Positions 1-8,381 of a stretch of 64,000 nucleotides of DNA are shown in pieces. Where the stretch lies: contig NZ_RQIS01000010.1 in the NCBI RefSeq assembly GCF_003837865.1, forward strand, positions 186,001 to 250,000, in the 5' to 3' direction. The first letter of the stretch is position 1, and each line of letters starts with the position of its first letter. This stretch comes from Paraburkholderia dinghuensis (lineage in GTDB: Bacteria; Pseudomonadota; Gammaproteobacteria; Burkholderiales; Burkholderiaceae). The notes beneath the pieces were generated by a model. The model was not told the origin of the DNA. It did not search any database and saw only the letters and a list, made by a program, of their open reading frames with translations. The translations under genes and the position numbers were made by a program.

Positions 1-981
1 CTGGCGGGCAAGCCGATAGTCGGCGGGCCGCATCCCGGTCCACTTGCGGAAGGCCCGGTGGAATGCGCTCGGTTCGGCGAAACCGACTGCCGCCGCGACG
101 TCCGCGACTGACCGGCGCCCATCCTGCAGCGCGGCGATCGCCAGGTCGCGCCGTAATTCGTCCTTGATCGACTGGCAGCTATGACCCTCGTGCTTGAGTC
201 GCCGTCGCAGCGTAGCGGGCGCGACGTTCAGGCGATGAGCGATCGTGTCGGCGTCGGGCCACGCTGCGACTGGAAGCGCGCGCAGCGTCCGGCGTACGCG
301 CGCGGCGAACGAACCAGGATTGCGGTACTTCACGACGAAGTTGCCCGGCGCATTGCGCAGGAATGTGCGCGCCGAGTCGGGCGTCTGGATCACCGGCAGG
401 TCTAGAAACGCAGGCGACAGATCGACGTACGACGTTTCCTGGCCGAACGCCATGTCGTCGCAGAACATGAGCCGGTACTCTTCCACCGCCGCGGGCGCCG
501 CGCAGCGAAACCGTGCCGTGGCGAGCGGAATGCGCCGCCCCACCAGCCAGCACACGAGCCCGTAGACGAGGATGAACCACGTCGCGTAGGCGAACATCGT
601 CGGCGTGGGCGTGCCGTCGCGGTGGGCGAAGGTGATGCGGACGCGCGTCTCGTCGATGTCGATGTGCGCGGCCAGGTCGTCGAGCACGAGCCGCATGAAG
701 TCCACCGCGCGCTGCAGCGCGCGGCGGCCCGTGCGTGCGCCCAGCGCCGCATGCGTCATCGCGACGAAGCTCCCGCTCTTCATCGCGTGCGAGTCCTGAC
801 CGAAGAATTCGTCGTCGAGCGCGCGTGCGATCACCGTCCAGAGCGCGCCATATTGGGCCGCGCTCACGCGCGCGCCGGGTGTCGCGAGCGTGGCGCGGGC
901 GATGCCCGCGGCCTCCAGAAGCGGCGTGGCGTCGAGCTTCCGGGCTCGCGCCAGCGCGAGCGTTTCGTTGACGAGACTCAT
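1..981 (-). CDS. AraC-family transcriptional regulator (partial, C-terminus beyond window)
   Basis: A minus-strand frame is open from an ATG at 979-981 to the window edge, giving 327 residues without a stop. The first ~210 residues fit the arabinose-binding-like effector domain of OruR/ArgR-type AraC regulators. The last ~100 residues are an AraC DNA-binding domain, ending in the second helix-turn-helix with the run SVADVAAAVGFAEPSAFHRA followed by FRKWTGMRPADYR. Only a few C-terminal residues should be missing. The gene is divergent from the acyl-CoA operon starting at 1255 and is a likely regulator of it (inference from position). The family call is secure; the effector is unknown. Confidence 0.9.
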   Translation of the reverse strand, partial: MSLVNETLALARARKLDATPLLEAAGIARATLATPGARVSAAQYGALWTVIARALDDEFFGQDSHAMKSGSFVAMTHAALGARTGRRALQRAVDFMRLVLDDLAAHIDIDETRVRITFAHRDGTPTPTMFAYATWFILVYGLVCWLVGRRIPLATARFRCAAPAAVEEYRLMFCDDMAFGQETSYVDLSPAFLDLPVIQTPDSARTFLRNAPGNFVVKYRNPGSFAARVRRTLRALPVAAWPDADTIAHRLNVAPATLRRRLKHEGHSCQSIKDELRRDLAIAALQDGRRSVADVAAAVGFAEPSAFHRAFRKWTGMRPADYRLARQ

Positions 982-1073
982 CGCGATGGTGCCTTTTTCG
1001 CTCAGCCTGCCTGGTTTTGCGTGTTGCAAGAGATGCCTCGCCAGAGGGGTTGCCGGGACCTATATGGTAAATC

Positions 1074-1092
1074 CGATCAGCGACTTTGATCG
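1074..1092. promoter_or_regulatory. Dyad in the AraC/acyl-CoA operon divergent region
   Basis: The half-sites CGATCA and TGATCG are perfectly complementary around a 7-nt spacer, inside the 273-bp gap between the divergent regulator and the acyl-CoA dehydrogenase. A weaker outer pair, CCTAT and ATAGG, flanks it. It could be an operator, but AraC proteins more often bind direct repeats, so the assignment is tentative. Confidence 0.3.
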
Positions 1093-1254
1093 TGGCGGAC
1101 ATAGGACGCCGCTCTCCGGATGCCTACACTTTTTGCAGGCCTTGCAACCGCGAGCGCGGGGCGTGACAGTGGCAACGAAAGGTATCGCGGGCACCGCGCG
1201 CCTCGCTGCAACGCACCATGCGGGCTACGCGCGAAAGACAGGAAGGGGACACAG

Positions 1255-2388
1255 ATGGACGAGTTCTACACCGACGATCAACGGATGATCCGCGACGCCG
1301 CACGCGACTTCGCGACCGAACGCCTCGCGCCGAACGCCGCCCAATGGGACCGCGACGGCAAGCTGCCCGACGAGGTCGTGACGCAGCTCGGCGACCTGGG
1401 CTTTCTCGGCATGATCGTGCCGCAGGAACTGGGCGGTTCGTACACCGACTACGTGGCTTACGCACTCGCGATGGAGGAGATTGCGGCCGGTTGCGCGTCG
1501 TGCGCGACGCTCGTGAGCGTTCACAACTCGGTCGGCTGCGGGCCGATCCTGCAGTACGGCACCGAGGCGCAGAAGGACAGCTATCTGCGCAAGCTCGCAA
1601 CGGGCGAGATGATAGGCGCGTTCTGCCTGACCGAGCCGCAGGCCGGCTCCGAGGCCAACAACCTGCGCACGCGCGCCGAATTGCGTGATGGCCAGTGGGT
1701 GATCAACGGCAGCAAGCAGTTCGTCACGAACGGTTCGCGCGCCAACATCGCGATCGTGTTCGCCGTTACGGACCCCGGCGCGGGCAAACGCGGCATTTCC
1801 GCTTTCATCGTACCGACCGGTACGCCGGGCTTCAACGTCGGACCGACCGAGAAAAAGATGGGCATTCGCGCTTCCGACACCTGTCCGATCACGCTCGACA
1901 ATTGCGCGATCCCCGAAGCGAACCTGCTCGGCCAGCGCGGGGAGGGCTTGAAGATCGCGCTGTCGAACCTCGAGGGCGGACGCATCGGCATTGCGGCCCA
2001 GGCGCTCGGCATCGCGCGTGCAGCGTTCGATGAGGCGCGCGCCTACGCACACGAGCGCGTGCAATTCGGCGAGCCGATCGTGCGGCACCAGAGCGTGGCG
2101 AACATGCTGGCCGACATGCACACGCGCATCAACGCTGCGCGCCTTCTCATTCACCACGCGGCGCGGCTGCGTACGCTCGGCAAGCCGTGTCTTTCGGAGG
2201 CGTCGCAGGCGAAGCTCTACGCATCCGAAATGGCCGAGGAAGTGTGCTCGCACGCAATCCAGATTCACGGCGGCTATGGCTTCCTCAACGACTATCCGGT
2301 GGAGCGTCACTACCGGGACGCGCGTATCACGCAGATCTATGAAGGCACGAGTGAGGTGCAGCGCATGGTGATTGCGCGTCAGCTTTGA
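1255..2388 (+). CDS. Acyl-CoA dehydrogenase, likely isobutyryl/short branched-chain type
   Basis: This 377-residue flavoprotein should oxidise a short or branched acyl-CoA to the 2-enoyl-CoA, passing electrons to ETF. It shows the family signatures [11 protein letters not shown] (FAD/substrate contact), IQIHGGYGF and [10 protein letters not shown]; the Glu of the latter (about E363) is the expected catalytic base of SCAD/IBD-type enzymes. The start at 1255 was chosen for its ribosome site AGGAAGGGG and because the family begins here; an upstream in-frame extension lacks homology. It is the first gene of an operon with an acyl-CoA ligase and 3-hydroxyisobutyryl-CoA hydrolase, which points to valine/isobutyrate breakdown. 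Exact substrate specificity is inferred from context. Confidence 0.92.
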   Translation: MDEFYTDDQRMIRDAARDFATERLAPNAAQWDRDGKLPDEVVTQLGDLGFLGMIVPQELGGSYTDYVAYALAMEEIAAGCASCATLVSVHNSVGCGPILQYGTEAQKDSYLRKLATGEMIGAFCLTEPQAGSEANNLRTRAELRDGQWVINGSKQFVTNGSRANIAIVFAVTDPGAGKRGISAFIVPTGTPGFNVGPTEKKMGIRASDTCPITLDNCAIPEANLLGQRGEGLKIALSNLEGGRIGIAAQALGIARAAFDEARAYAHERVQFGEPIVRHQSVANMLADMHTRINAARLLIHHAARLRTLGKPCLSEASQAKLYASEMAEEVCSHAIQIHGGYGFLNDYPVERHYRDARITQIYEGTSEVQRMVIARQL

Positions 2389-2490
2389 AATAAAAAAGGA
2401 TTGCCAGGTATTCGAATAATGAACAAGTAGGGAACACGCGCCGACAGTTCTACGTGGGATCGCACAAGGCGCGAAACACAGGAGACGACG

Positions 2491-4194
2491 ATGACCGGCT
2501 TCACCCCTTCCGCGCAGGCCTTTCTCGACGCACGCGACCTGCTGCTGCGCCACCGCACCGACTACGCGCGCGCGTACAGCGAATTCGCGTGGCCGAAGCT
2601 CGACACGTTCAACTGGGCGCTCGACTACTTCGACGTGATGGCGCGCGGCAACGACAACCCGGCGCTCTGGATCGTCGACGACCCAGCGGGCGGCGGCACG
2701 CGTCTTTCGTTTGCGCAGATGTCCGAGCGCTCTTCGCGCATGGCGAATTTCCTGCGCGAACAGGGCGTCGTGCGCGGCGACCGTCTGTTGTTGATGCTGC
2801 CGAACCGCGTCGAACTGTGGGACGTGATGCTTGCGGCGATGAAGCTCGGCGCGGTGGTGCTGCCCGCCACGACGCAGCTTTCCCCCGACGACGTGCGCGA
2901 GCGCGTGGAGGCGGGCGGCGCGCGTTACGTTGTCGTGGATGCTGCGGAATTGGGCAAGTTCGAATCACTCGACATTCCCGTGACGCGTATCGCGGTCGGC
3001 GCGCAACGCGACGGCTGGATCGACCTCTCGCGCGCCTCCGAGGCGAGCGCCGCGTTCGAACCTGACGGCCCGACACGCGCGAGCGATCCGCTCCTGCTCT
3101 ACTTCACCTCGGGCACGACGTCGAAGCCGAAGCTCGTCGAGCACACGCACGAGAGCTACCCGGTCGGCCATCTTTCGACGATGTACTGGATCGGCCTCAT
3201 GCCGGGCGACGTGCACTGGAACATCAGTTCGCCGGGCTGGGCCAAGCACGCGTGGAGCTGCCTCTTCGCGCCGTGGAATGCGCAGGCCTGCGTGTTCGTC
3301 TACAACTACGCGCGCTTCGTGCCGAAAGACACGCTCACCGCGCTCGTGAAGTGTGGCGTGACCACGCTCTGCGCGCCGCCCACGGTGTGGCGCATGCTCG
3401 TGCAGGAACCGCTGGCGGAGTATCCGGTGAAGCTGCGCGAGATCGTCGGTGCGGGCGAGCCGCTCAATCCCGAGGTCATCGAACGCGTGCGCCACGCGTG
3501 GAATATCACGATCCGCGATGGCTACGGCCAAACCGAAACCACCTGCCAGATCGGCAATTCGCCAGGGCAGCCCGTCGTGCCCGGATCGATGGGCAGACCG
3601 CTCCCGGGCTATCGCGTCGAGCTGGTCGATCCCGACGACCACAGTGCCGCCGAAGGCGAGATCGCGCTCACGCTCGCGCAACGGCCGCTCGGGCTCATGA
3701 CGGGCTATGCGAACAACGCAAAGGCAACCGAATACGCAATGCGCAACGGCTACTACCACACGTCCGATGTCGCCATGCGACGCGACGACGGCTACTACGT
3801 CTACGTGGGCCGCGCCGACGACGTGTTCAAGTCGTCGGACTACCGGCTGAGTCCGTTCGAACTGGAGAGCGTGCTGATCGAGCATGAGGCGATTGCCGAA
3901 GCCGCTGTCGTGCCGAGCCCCGACGAGCTGCGTCTCAGTGTGCCGAAGGCCTTCGTGATCGTACGCAACGGCTATGAAGCCGGCCCCGATCTTGCGCGCG
4001 AGGTGTTCCGCTTCTCGCGTGAAAAGCTCGCGCCGTACAAGCGGATTCGCCGCCTGCAGTTCAGCGACCTGCCGAAGACGATCTCCGGTAAGATCCGCCG
4101 CGTCGAACTTCGTCGCCGCGAAATGGACCGCCCGGCTGACGCCGCCCGCATGCCCGGCGAGTACTGGGAAGAGGATTTTCCCGACCTGCGCTGA
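2491..4194 (+). CDS. AMP-forming acyl-CoA synthetase
   Basis: This 567-residue adenylate-forming enzyme should activate a carboxylic acid to acyl-CoA with ATP. The motifs are in order: YFTSGTTSKPK (P-loop-like A3) near residue 205, DGYGQTETT (A5) near 345, YVGRADDVFKSSDYR (A7/A8 hinge) near 435, and PKTISGKIRR (A10) with catalytic lysine about K534. The layout and the SSPGWAKHAW stretch resemble the medium-chain/acetyl-CoA-synthetase-like branch. GGAGA precedes the ATG at 2491. Its place between the dehydrogenase and the hydroxyisobutyryl-CoA hydrolase suggests isobutyrate or a similar branched acid as substrate; this is inference. Confidence 0.9.
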   Translation: MTGFTPSAQAFLDARDLLLRHRTDYARAYSEFAWPKLDTFNWALDYFDVMARGNDNPALWIVDDPAGGGTRLSFAQMSERSSRMANFLREQGVVRGDRLLLMLPNRVELWDVMLAAMKLGAVVLPATTQLSPDDVRERVEAGGARYVVVDAAELGKFESLDIPVTRIAVGAQRDGWIDLSRASEASAAFEPDGPTRASDPLLLYFTSGTTSKPKLVEHTHESYPVGHLSTMYWIGLMPGDVHWNISSPGWAKHAWSCLFAPWNAQACVFVYNYARFVPKDTLTALVKCGVTTLCAPPTVWRMLVQEPLAEYPVKLREIVGAGEPLNPEVIERVRHAWNITIRDGYGQTETTCQIGNSPGQPVVPGSMGRPLPGYRVELVDPDDHSAAEGEIALTLAQRPLGLMTGYANNAKATEYAMRNGYYHTSDVAMRRDDGYYVYVGRADDVFKSSDYRLSPFELESVLIEHEAIAEAAVVPSPDELRLSVPKAFVIVRNGYEAGPDLAREVFRFSREKLAPYKRIRRLQFSDLPKTISGKIRRVELRRREMDRPADAARMPGEYWEEDFPDLR

Positions 4195-4205
4195 ATCCGG
4201 CCGGC

Positions 4206-4322
4206 GTGCTAAACGTGGTTGAATTCGAATACGTGCATGACGGCGCGGTGGCCATCCGCGGACGTCGTCGCGACCGGCGCGAAGGCGTCAACGCGTTCCT
4301 CGAAAAACGCGCACAAAGATAA
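4206..4322 (+). pseudogene. Possible C-terminal remnant of an enoyl-CoA hydratase
   Basis: In the 150-bp gap between the ligase and the hydrolase gene a frame reads about 38 codons and ends in RREGVNAFLEKRAQR then TAA. The pattern REGV.AFLEKR is the usual C-terminal end of crotonase-family enoyl-CoA hydratases. No body of such a gene precedes it, so a deletion has probably left only the tail. An enoyl-CoA hydratase is the missing enzyme between the dehydrogenase and the hydrolase in valine breakdown, which fits. It could be a chance short frame, so confidence is moderate. Confidence 0.42.
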
Positions 4323-4346
4323 AATATTGAAACGGAGAACTAATCA

Positions 4347-5495
4347 ATGAGTGCATCACCCGCTTCCGTGCAGACCTCCGAGGAAGCCGAAGTGCTGTAT
4401 CGCGTCGTCAACGGTGTCGCGATCGTGACGCTGAACCGGCCTGCCGCGCTCAATGCGCTTTCGCACGCGATGGTGCGGGATCTCGCCGTGGCGCTCGAAC
4501 GCATGCGCGCCGACGACGACATCGTCGCAATCGTTCTCAACGGCGCAGGACCCAAGGGCTTTTGCGCGGGCGGTGACGTACGCGCACTCCACCAGCAGGC
4601 CGTGCGTGGCGAAAAGCTGGGCGTGACGGGCTGGCAGCAGTTTTTCGTCGATGAATACCGGCTCGACTACGCGCTGCATACGTTTTCCAAGCCCGTTGTC
4701 GCGCTGCTCGATGGCGTGACGATGGGCGGCGGCATGGGGCTCGGACAGGCGGCGACGCTGCGGGTCGCCACCTCACGCACGAAGATCGCGATGCCCGAGA
4801 CGCGAATCGGCCTGCTGCCTGATGTGGGCGCGACGCACTTTCTCGCGGCGATGCCGGTGGAAATGGAACTCTACGTGGGTCTGACCGGTGTGACGCTGTC
4901 CGGCGCGGATGCGCTTTACTGTGGACTCGCGGACGCCTGCGTGTCAGGCGAATGGCTCGACGGATTCGAAGCGCGGCTCGCTCAAACGCCGATGCAGGCG
5001 GGCGACGTGAGCGGCGCGCTGCGCCGCGTGTTCGAAGCGCCTTGCCACGTTGCACAGACGGGTACGCTCGAAGCGCATGCGTCGCTGATCAAGCAGTACT
5101 TCGAGCGCAGCAGGACGGTGGAACAGATCGTTCACGCGTTGCAGGTGGGTCTCGCCGATGAAGCTGCGTCCGCGCAAACGCAGGCCTGGCTCAAGGCGAC
5201 GCTCGACGCGCTCACGCACTACTCGCCGACGATGCTCGAAGTAACACGCGAGGCGCTCCTGCGCGGCCGCAACCTGACGCTCGCGGAGAGCTTCCGCATG
5301 GAGCTGGGCATCGTGACGCGCGCGATCGAAGAGGGGGACTTCTGCGAGGGCGTGCGCGCCCATCTCGTGGACAAAGACCGCATGCCGCGCTGGGTTCCGG
5401 CCAGGCTGCCCGAAATGCGGCCCGAGCGCGTTCAGCATTTTCTCGCTTCACCGTGGCGCAGCGACGCCCATCCGCTAGCGGATCTGGGCGTGTGA
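4347..5495 (+). CDS. 3-hydroxyisobutyryl-CoA hydrolase (crotonase family)
   Basis: This 382-residue protein belongs to the HIBCH branch of the crotonase superfamily and hydrolyses 3-hydroxyisobutyryl-CoA to free 3-hydroxyisobutyrate in valine catabolism. The oxyanion-hole motif GFCAGGDVRALH lies near residue 73. The segment MPETRIGLLPDVGATHFL carries E151 and D159, with the same 8-residue spacing as the catalytic Glu/Asp of human HIBCH. Length matches the family, longer than a plain enoyl-CoA hydratase. CGGAGA sits 8 nt before the ATG. It closes the operon starting at 1255. Confidence 0.92.
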   Translation: MSASPASVQTSEEAEVLYRVVNGVAIVTLNRPAALNALSHAMVRDLAVALERMRADDDIVAIVLNGAGPKGFCAGGDVRALHQQAVRGEKLGVTGWQQFFVDEYRLDYALHTFSKPVVALLDGVTMGGGMGLGQAATLRVATSRTKIAMPETRIGLLPDVGATHFLAAMPVEMELYVGLTGVTLSGADALYCGLADACVSGEWLDGFEARLAQTPMQAGDVSGALRRVFEAPCHVAQTGTLEAHASLIKQYFERSRTVEQIVHALQVGLADEAASAQTQAWLKATLDALTHYSPTMLEVTREALLRGRNLTLAESFRMELGIVTRAIEEGDFCEGVRAHLVDKDRMPRWVPARLPEMRPERVQHFLASPWRSDAHPLADLGV

Positions 5496-5501
5496 TCAGA
5501 C

Positions 5502-5528
5502 ACGCCGCGGCCGTCATGGCTGCGGCGT
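5502..5528. terminator. Hairpin between convergent genes
   Basis: ACGCCGCGGCC and GGCTGCGGCGT pair over 11 positions with one mismatch and a 5-nt loop. It lies just past the hydrolase stop and overlaps the last codons of the convergent flavin reductase gene. No T-run follows, so function as a bidirectional terminator is only likely from position. Confidence 0.4.
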
Positions 5529-6122
5529 ACTGCTCTCCGGCACAGTGGGCCGCGTCGCCTGAACCTCGAACGGCTCGCCCGTCGAGAAGAACGTGCCACC
5601 CGCTACGTAGTGGCAGGTGCGCAGCCCGGGCGCATCGTCGAAGTGCCAGCGATTGTCCGAATACACGCGGCGGTCCGCATACGCCGCCACCACCTCCGCG
5701 AGGATCAGGTCGTAGCGCTGGCTGTCGTCCGGGATCACTTTGCATTCCATCCACGCGGTGCAACCCGAAAGCATCGGCACGTCGATCTGCTGCGCGCGGA
5801 AGGTCTGAAGCCGGAATGCCGCGAATTTGTCGAGCTCGAGGCCGTTGCTCGTGCCCACCGCGAGCGTCTCTCGCGCGAACGCCACACCCGGCACCTGCAG
5901 GCCGAACACGCCGCTCGCTTCGATGAGTCTGCGCGTGAGCGTGTTGTTGTCGATCACCACGACGACCTTCGGGGGCGAGAAGTCGAGCGGCATGGCCCAC
6001 GATGCGGCCATCACGTTCGTGCGCCCTTCGTGCTGGCTTGTGATGATCGTGACGGGGCCGTGATTGAGCAGGCGCGTGCAACGCGCGAGATCGACGGTTT
6101 CGCGGAAATGTCCGGCGGTCAT
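5514..6122 (-). CDS. Flavin reductase family protein (FMN-binding split barrel)
   Basis: This 202-residue protein has the flavin-reductase/flavoredoxin pattern: GPVTIITSQHEGRTNVMAAS near residue 22, then SPPKVVVVIDNNT, and a GLELDKF segment typical of the FMN-binding split barrel. Such proteins bind FMN and either supply reduced flavin to a monooxygenase or act as stand-alone redox proteins. It is monocistronic and convergent with the hydrolase operon; no partner monooxygenase is nearby. The family is clear; the substrate is unknown. Confidence 0.88.
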   Translation of the reverse strand: MTAGHFRETVDLARCTRLLNHGPVTIITSQHEGRTNVMAASWAMPLDFSPPKVVVVIDNNTLTRRLIEASGVFGLQVPGVAFARETLAVGTSNGLELDKFAAFRLQTFRAQQIDVPMLSGCTAWMECKVIPDDSQRYDLILAEVVAAYADRRVYSDNRWHFDDAPGLRTCHYVAGGTFFSTGEPFEVQATRPTVPESSTPQP

Positions 6123-6206
6123 GATGCGGTCCTCGGGTTTGATGCGAGCGCGCGGCGCGCGGATGTCATTGCCTTGGCGGCCGCCGCCGCCCGGCCGGTC
6201 ACACGG

Positions 6207-6527
6207 TCACAGATAGCTGCAGACGTAGTCGAGCGTTTCGATCACATCGATGTCGAAGCGGCTCTTGCCCGGCACGGAAAACGTTTCGCCCGCGCTGTAC
6301 GTTTGCCACTCGCTGCTGCCGGCGAGACGGATGCGGCACTTGCCCGCCTGCACTTCCATCAGTTCGGGCGCATCGGTGCCGAAGTTGAGCGTGCCAGGCA
6401 GGATCACGCCGAGCGTCTTGCGGCTGCCATCGGCGAAAAGCACCGTGTGCGAGACGCACTTGCCGTCGAAATAAACGTTGGCACGTTTGATAACGGAAAC
6501 CTGGTCGAATTGCGTTGCTGCCATCAT
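6207..6527 (-). CDS. ppnP: Pyrimidine/purine nucleoside phosphorylase PpnP
   Basis: This 106-residue single-domain cupin matches the YaiE/PpnP family, which cleaves ribonucleosides with phosphate to base and ribose-1-phosphate. Visible family features are [13 protein letters not shown] at the N-terminus, [19 protein letters not shown] in the middle and [14 protein letters not shown] near the end. The start at 6527 was chosen because AGGAAGA lies 6 nt upstream and the length matches the family; a much longer open frame upstream is low-complexity non-coding sequence. A second ATG follows immediately. Confidence 0.9.
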   Translation of the reverse strand: MMAATQFDQVSVIKRANVYFDGKCVSHTVLFADGSRKTLGVILPGTLNFGTDAPELMEVQAGKCRIRLAGSSEWQTYSAGETFSVPGKSRFDIDVIETLDYVCSYL

Positions 6528-6943
6528 GGCGGTCTTCCTCTGGGTCGTCGTGAATGGAATGGGGGCGCCCGCGCATCCGGCGTCGGGCGGCGAGTGTGTC
6601 CCGGCGATGTCGCTCGCCGCGAGCCCGACATAATACCGGCAGTGTGCGCTGTCTGCGATTTTTCCGCAGCGCATGGTTAAATCCGTTTGCCGGGCTCCGC
6701 GCGCCGGTCCGGGCTGCGATGAAGGCGTCGTCCGCATCCTTTGCGCATGGTTTCGATCCGGTATTTCGCTGAACTTGCTAGGATGTTCTGGACGGTACGT
6801 CCTGTTCCGTCGCCATGTCGCTATTCCCATCGCTTTGTTTCATTCGCTTTTTGCGATTTTTCGCCGAAGCGGTGACTTCTGTCGCTCGGGCGCCGGATCA
6901 TGATGACCGGCTGTCGCCCGAATAACGTCAAAGGAGCATGACC
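6528..6943. other. Divergent intergenic region, no gene seen
   Basis: These 416 bases lie between the divergent starts of ppnP and the alpha/beta hydrolase. The right half is T-rich and locally lower in GC, as expected for promoters. No convincing coding frame, RNA gene or operator was found. Confidence 0.5.
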
Positions 6944-7780
6944 ATGCCGTACGTTATGACGAAGGATAATGTCGAGATCTTTTACAAGGACTGGGGTCCG
7001 AAGGACGCACAGCCCATCGTCTTCCATCACGGTTGGCCGTTATCTTCAGACGACTGGGATACACAGATGCTCTTTTTCGTCCAGAACGGCTACCGCGTCA
7101 TCGCGCATGATCGACGCGGTCATGGTCGTTCATCGCAGGTCTCGGATGGGCACGACATGGATCACTACGCTGCCGATGCCTTTGCCGTTGTCGAAGCACT
7201 GGATCTGCATGACGCAGTGCATATCGGCCATTCGACGGGCGGCGGCGAGGTGGCGCGTTATGTGGCGAAACATGGACAGCCCGCTGGGCGCGTCGCCAAG
7301 GCCGTTCTGGTGAGCGCCGTGCCTCCGCTCATGCTCAAGACCGAGGCGAATCCGGAAGGACTCCCGATTGAAGTCTTCGACGGTTTCCGGAAGGCGCTTG
7401 CCGACAATCGGGCCCAGTTCTTCCTCGATGTTCCAGCCGGACCTTTCTATGGCTTCAATCGTCCCGGCGCGACGGTCCATCGCGGCGTGGTCCAGAACTG
7501 GTGGCGGCAGGGCATGATGGGCAGCGCGAAAGCGCACTACGACGGCATCAAGGCGTTCTCGGAAACGGATCAGACGGAAGATCTTCAGTCGATTACGGTA
7601 CCCACGCTCGTGCTGCATGGGGAGGACGATCAGATCGTACCGATCGCCGATGCGGCGCTGAAGTCGGTCAAATTGTTGAAGAACGGAACGCTGAAGACGT
7701 ATCCGGGTTTTTCGCACGGCATGCTGACGCTCAATGCCGATATTCTCAATGCCGATCTGCTTTCCTTCGTGCGGGCTTGA
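6944..7780 (+). CDS. Alpha/beta hydrolase (non-haem haloperoxidase / arylesterase type)
   Basis: This 278-residue alpha/beta-fold hydrolase has a clear triad: S97 in the nucleophile elbow GHSTGGG, an Asp at 228 or 229 in HGEDDQIVP, and H258 in FSHGM. FHHGWPLSSDDW near residue 27 supplies the oxyanion region. This pattern is typical of enzymes named non-haem chloroperoxidase or arylesterase; the physiological reaction is probably ester hydrolysis. I chose ATG 6944 rather than 6938 because AAAGGAG is 8 nt before it and only 1 nt before the other. A strong terminator follows, so it is monocistronic. Confidence 0.9.
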   Translation: MPYVMTKDNVEIFYKDWGPKDAQPIVFHHGWPLSSDDWDTQMLFFVQNGYRVIAHDRRGHGRSSQVSDGHDMDHYAADAFAVVEALDLHDAVHIGHSTGGGEVARYVAKHGQPAGRVAKAVLVSAVPPLMLKTEANPEGLPIEVFDGFRKALADNRAQFFLDVPAGPFYGFNRPGATVHRGVVQNWWRQGMMGSAKAHYDGIKAFSETDQTEDLQSITVPTLVLHGEDDQIVPIADAALKSVKLLKNGTLKTYPGFSHGMLTLNADILNADLLSFVRA

Positions 7781-7794
7781 AGGCGAGGACATGA

Positions 7795-7816
7795 GCCCGC
7801 TTCGGCGGGTTTTTTT
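7795..7816 (+). terminator. Rho-independent terminator
   Basis: CCCGC, loop TTCG, GCGGG is followed by seven T residues, 15 nt after the hydrolase stop codon. This is a textbook intrinsic terminator with a stable UUCG tetraloop. Confidence 0.9.
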
Positions 7817-7841
7817 ATGCGTCGGTGGTGTTAATTCACGC

Positions 7842-8309
7842 TCAATCCCCTTCCGGCATCTTCGACGAATGATGGCTTGTAATTAGCCATTTATGCCCGT
7901 TCCACCCATAGGTGAACGTATAGCGCGCCTTGACCACGGTGCCGTCCGCGTACTTGAACGTGTATAGACCTGCGTCGATCGCCGTGTTGCAATCGATCAC
8001 GACAAAACGGAAGTCGATCGTGCCGACGGGCTTGTTTTCGAGGAAGTGTCTGAAATAGTCTTCCTTCTCCTCGACGGTCAAACGCACCTTGTTCGAGACG
8101 GTCGGTATAAGGATCGAACGCGGCGCATAGTTCGCCGCGACCTTCGCCGGGTCGCCCGTCTTCAGCGAATCGTTCCAGCGATCGAACAGTGCGGAAATCT
8201 GCTTCTCCGATGTGGGATGGCAGGCTTCGGTCTTCGCGAATGCGCTCCCATGGACGGCAACACCCAGCACTGCAGCAACCGCGAACGACCTCGACAGGCG
8301 GACCTTCAT
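7842..8309 (-). CDS. Secreted SgcJ/EcaC-like (NTF2-fold, CaMKII-association type) protein
   Basis: This 155-residue exported protein begins with a signal peptide (cleavage likely after AFA, residue 25). The mature part has the short alpha+beta cone of the SgcJ/EcaC or DUF4440 group: ISALFDRWNDSLKTGDPAKV, then YTFTYGWNGHKWLITSHHSS at the end. Members of this NTF2-like group often have no known enzymatic role. It lies next to the DUF2950/DUF3300 pair on the same strand, but a 72-bp gap separates them. Confidence 0.8.
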   Translation of the reverse strand: MKVRLSRSFAVAAVLGVAVHGSAFAKTEACHPTSEKQISALFDRWNDSLKTGDPAKVAANYAPRSILIPTVSNKVRLTVEEKEDYFRHFLENKPVGTIDFRFVVIDCNTAIDAGLYTFKYADGTVVKARYTFTYGWNGHKWLITSHHSSKMPEGD

Positions 8310-8381
8310 GTTTCACCTCGCTGGTAACGGACCGATGTGTGGCAGGTGCGAGTGCAAGCGCCAGGTGCAAGCGCAAGCGAG

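Noticed and set aside
179..1102. 307-codon minus-strand frame at the left edge
   Set aside because: It is a frameshifted reading of the AraC-family gene; the correct frame from 981 to the window edge shows the AraC domains.
1225..2553. 442-codon minus-strand frame under the acyl-CoA dehydrogenase
   Set aside because: The opposite frame encodes an unmistakable acyl-CoA dehydrogenase; the minus frame has no homology-like pattern.
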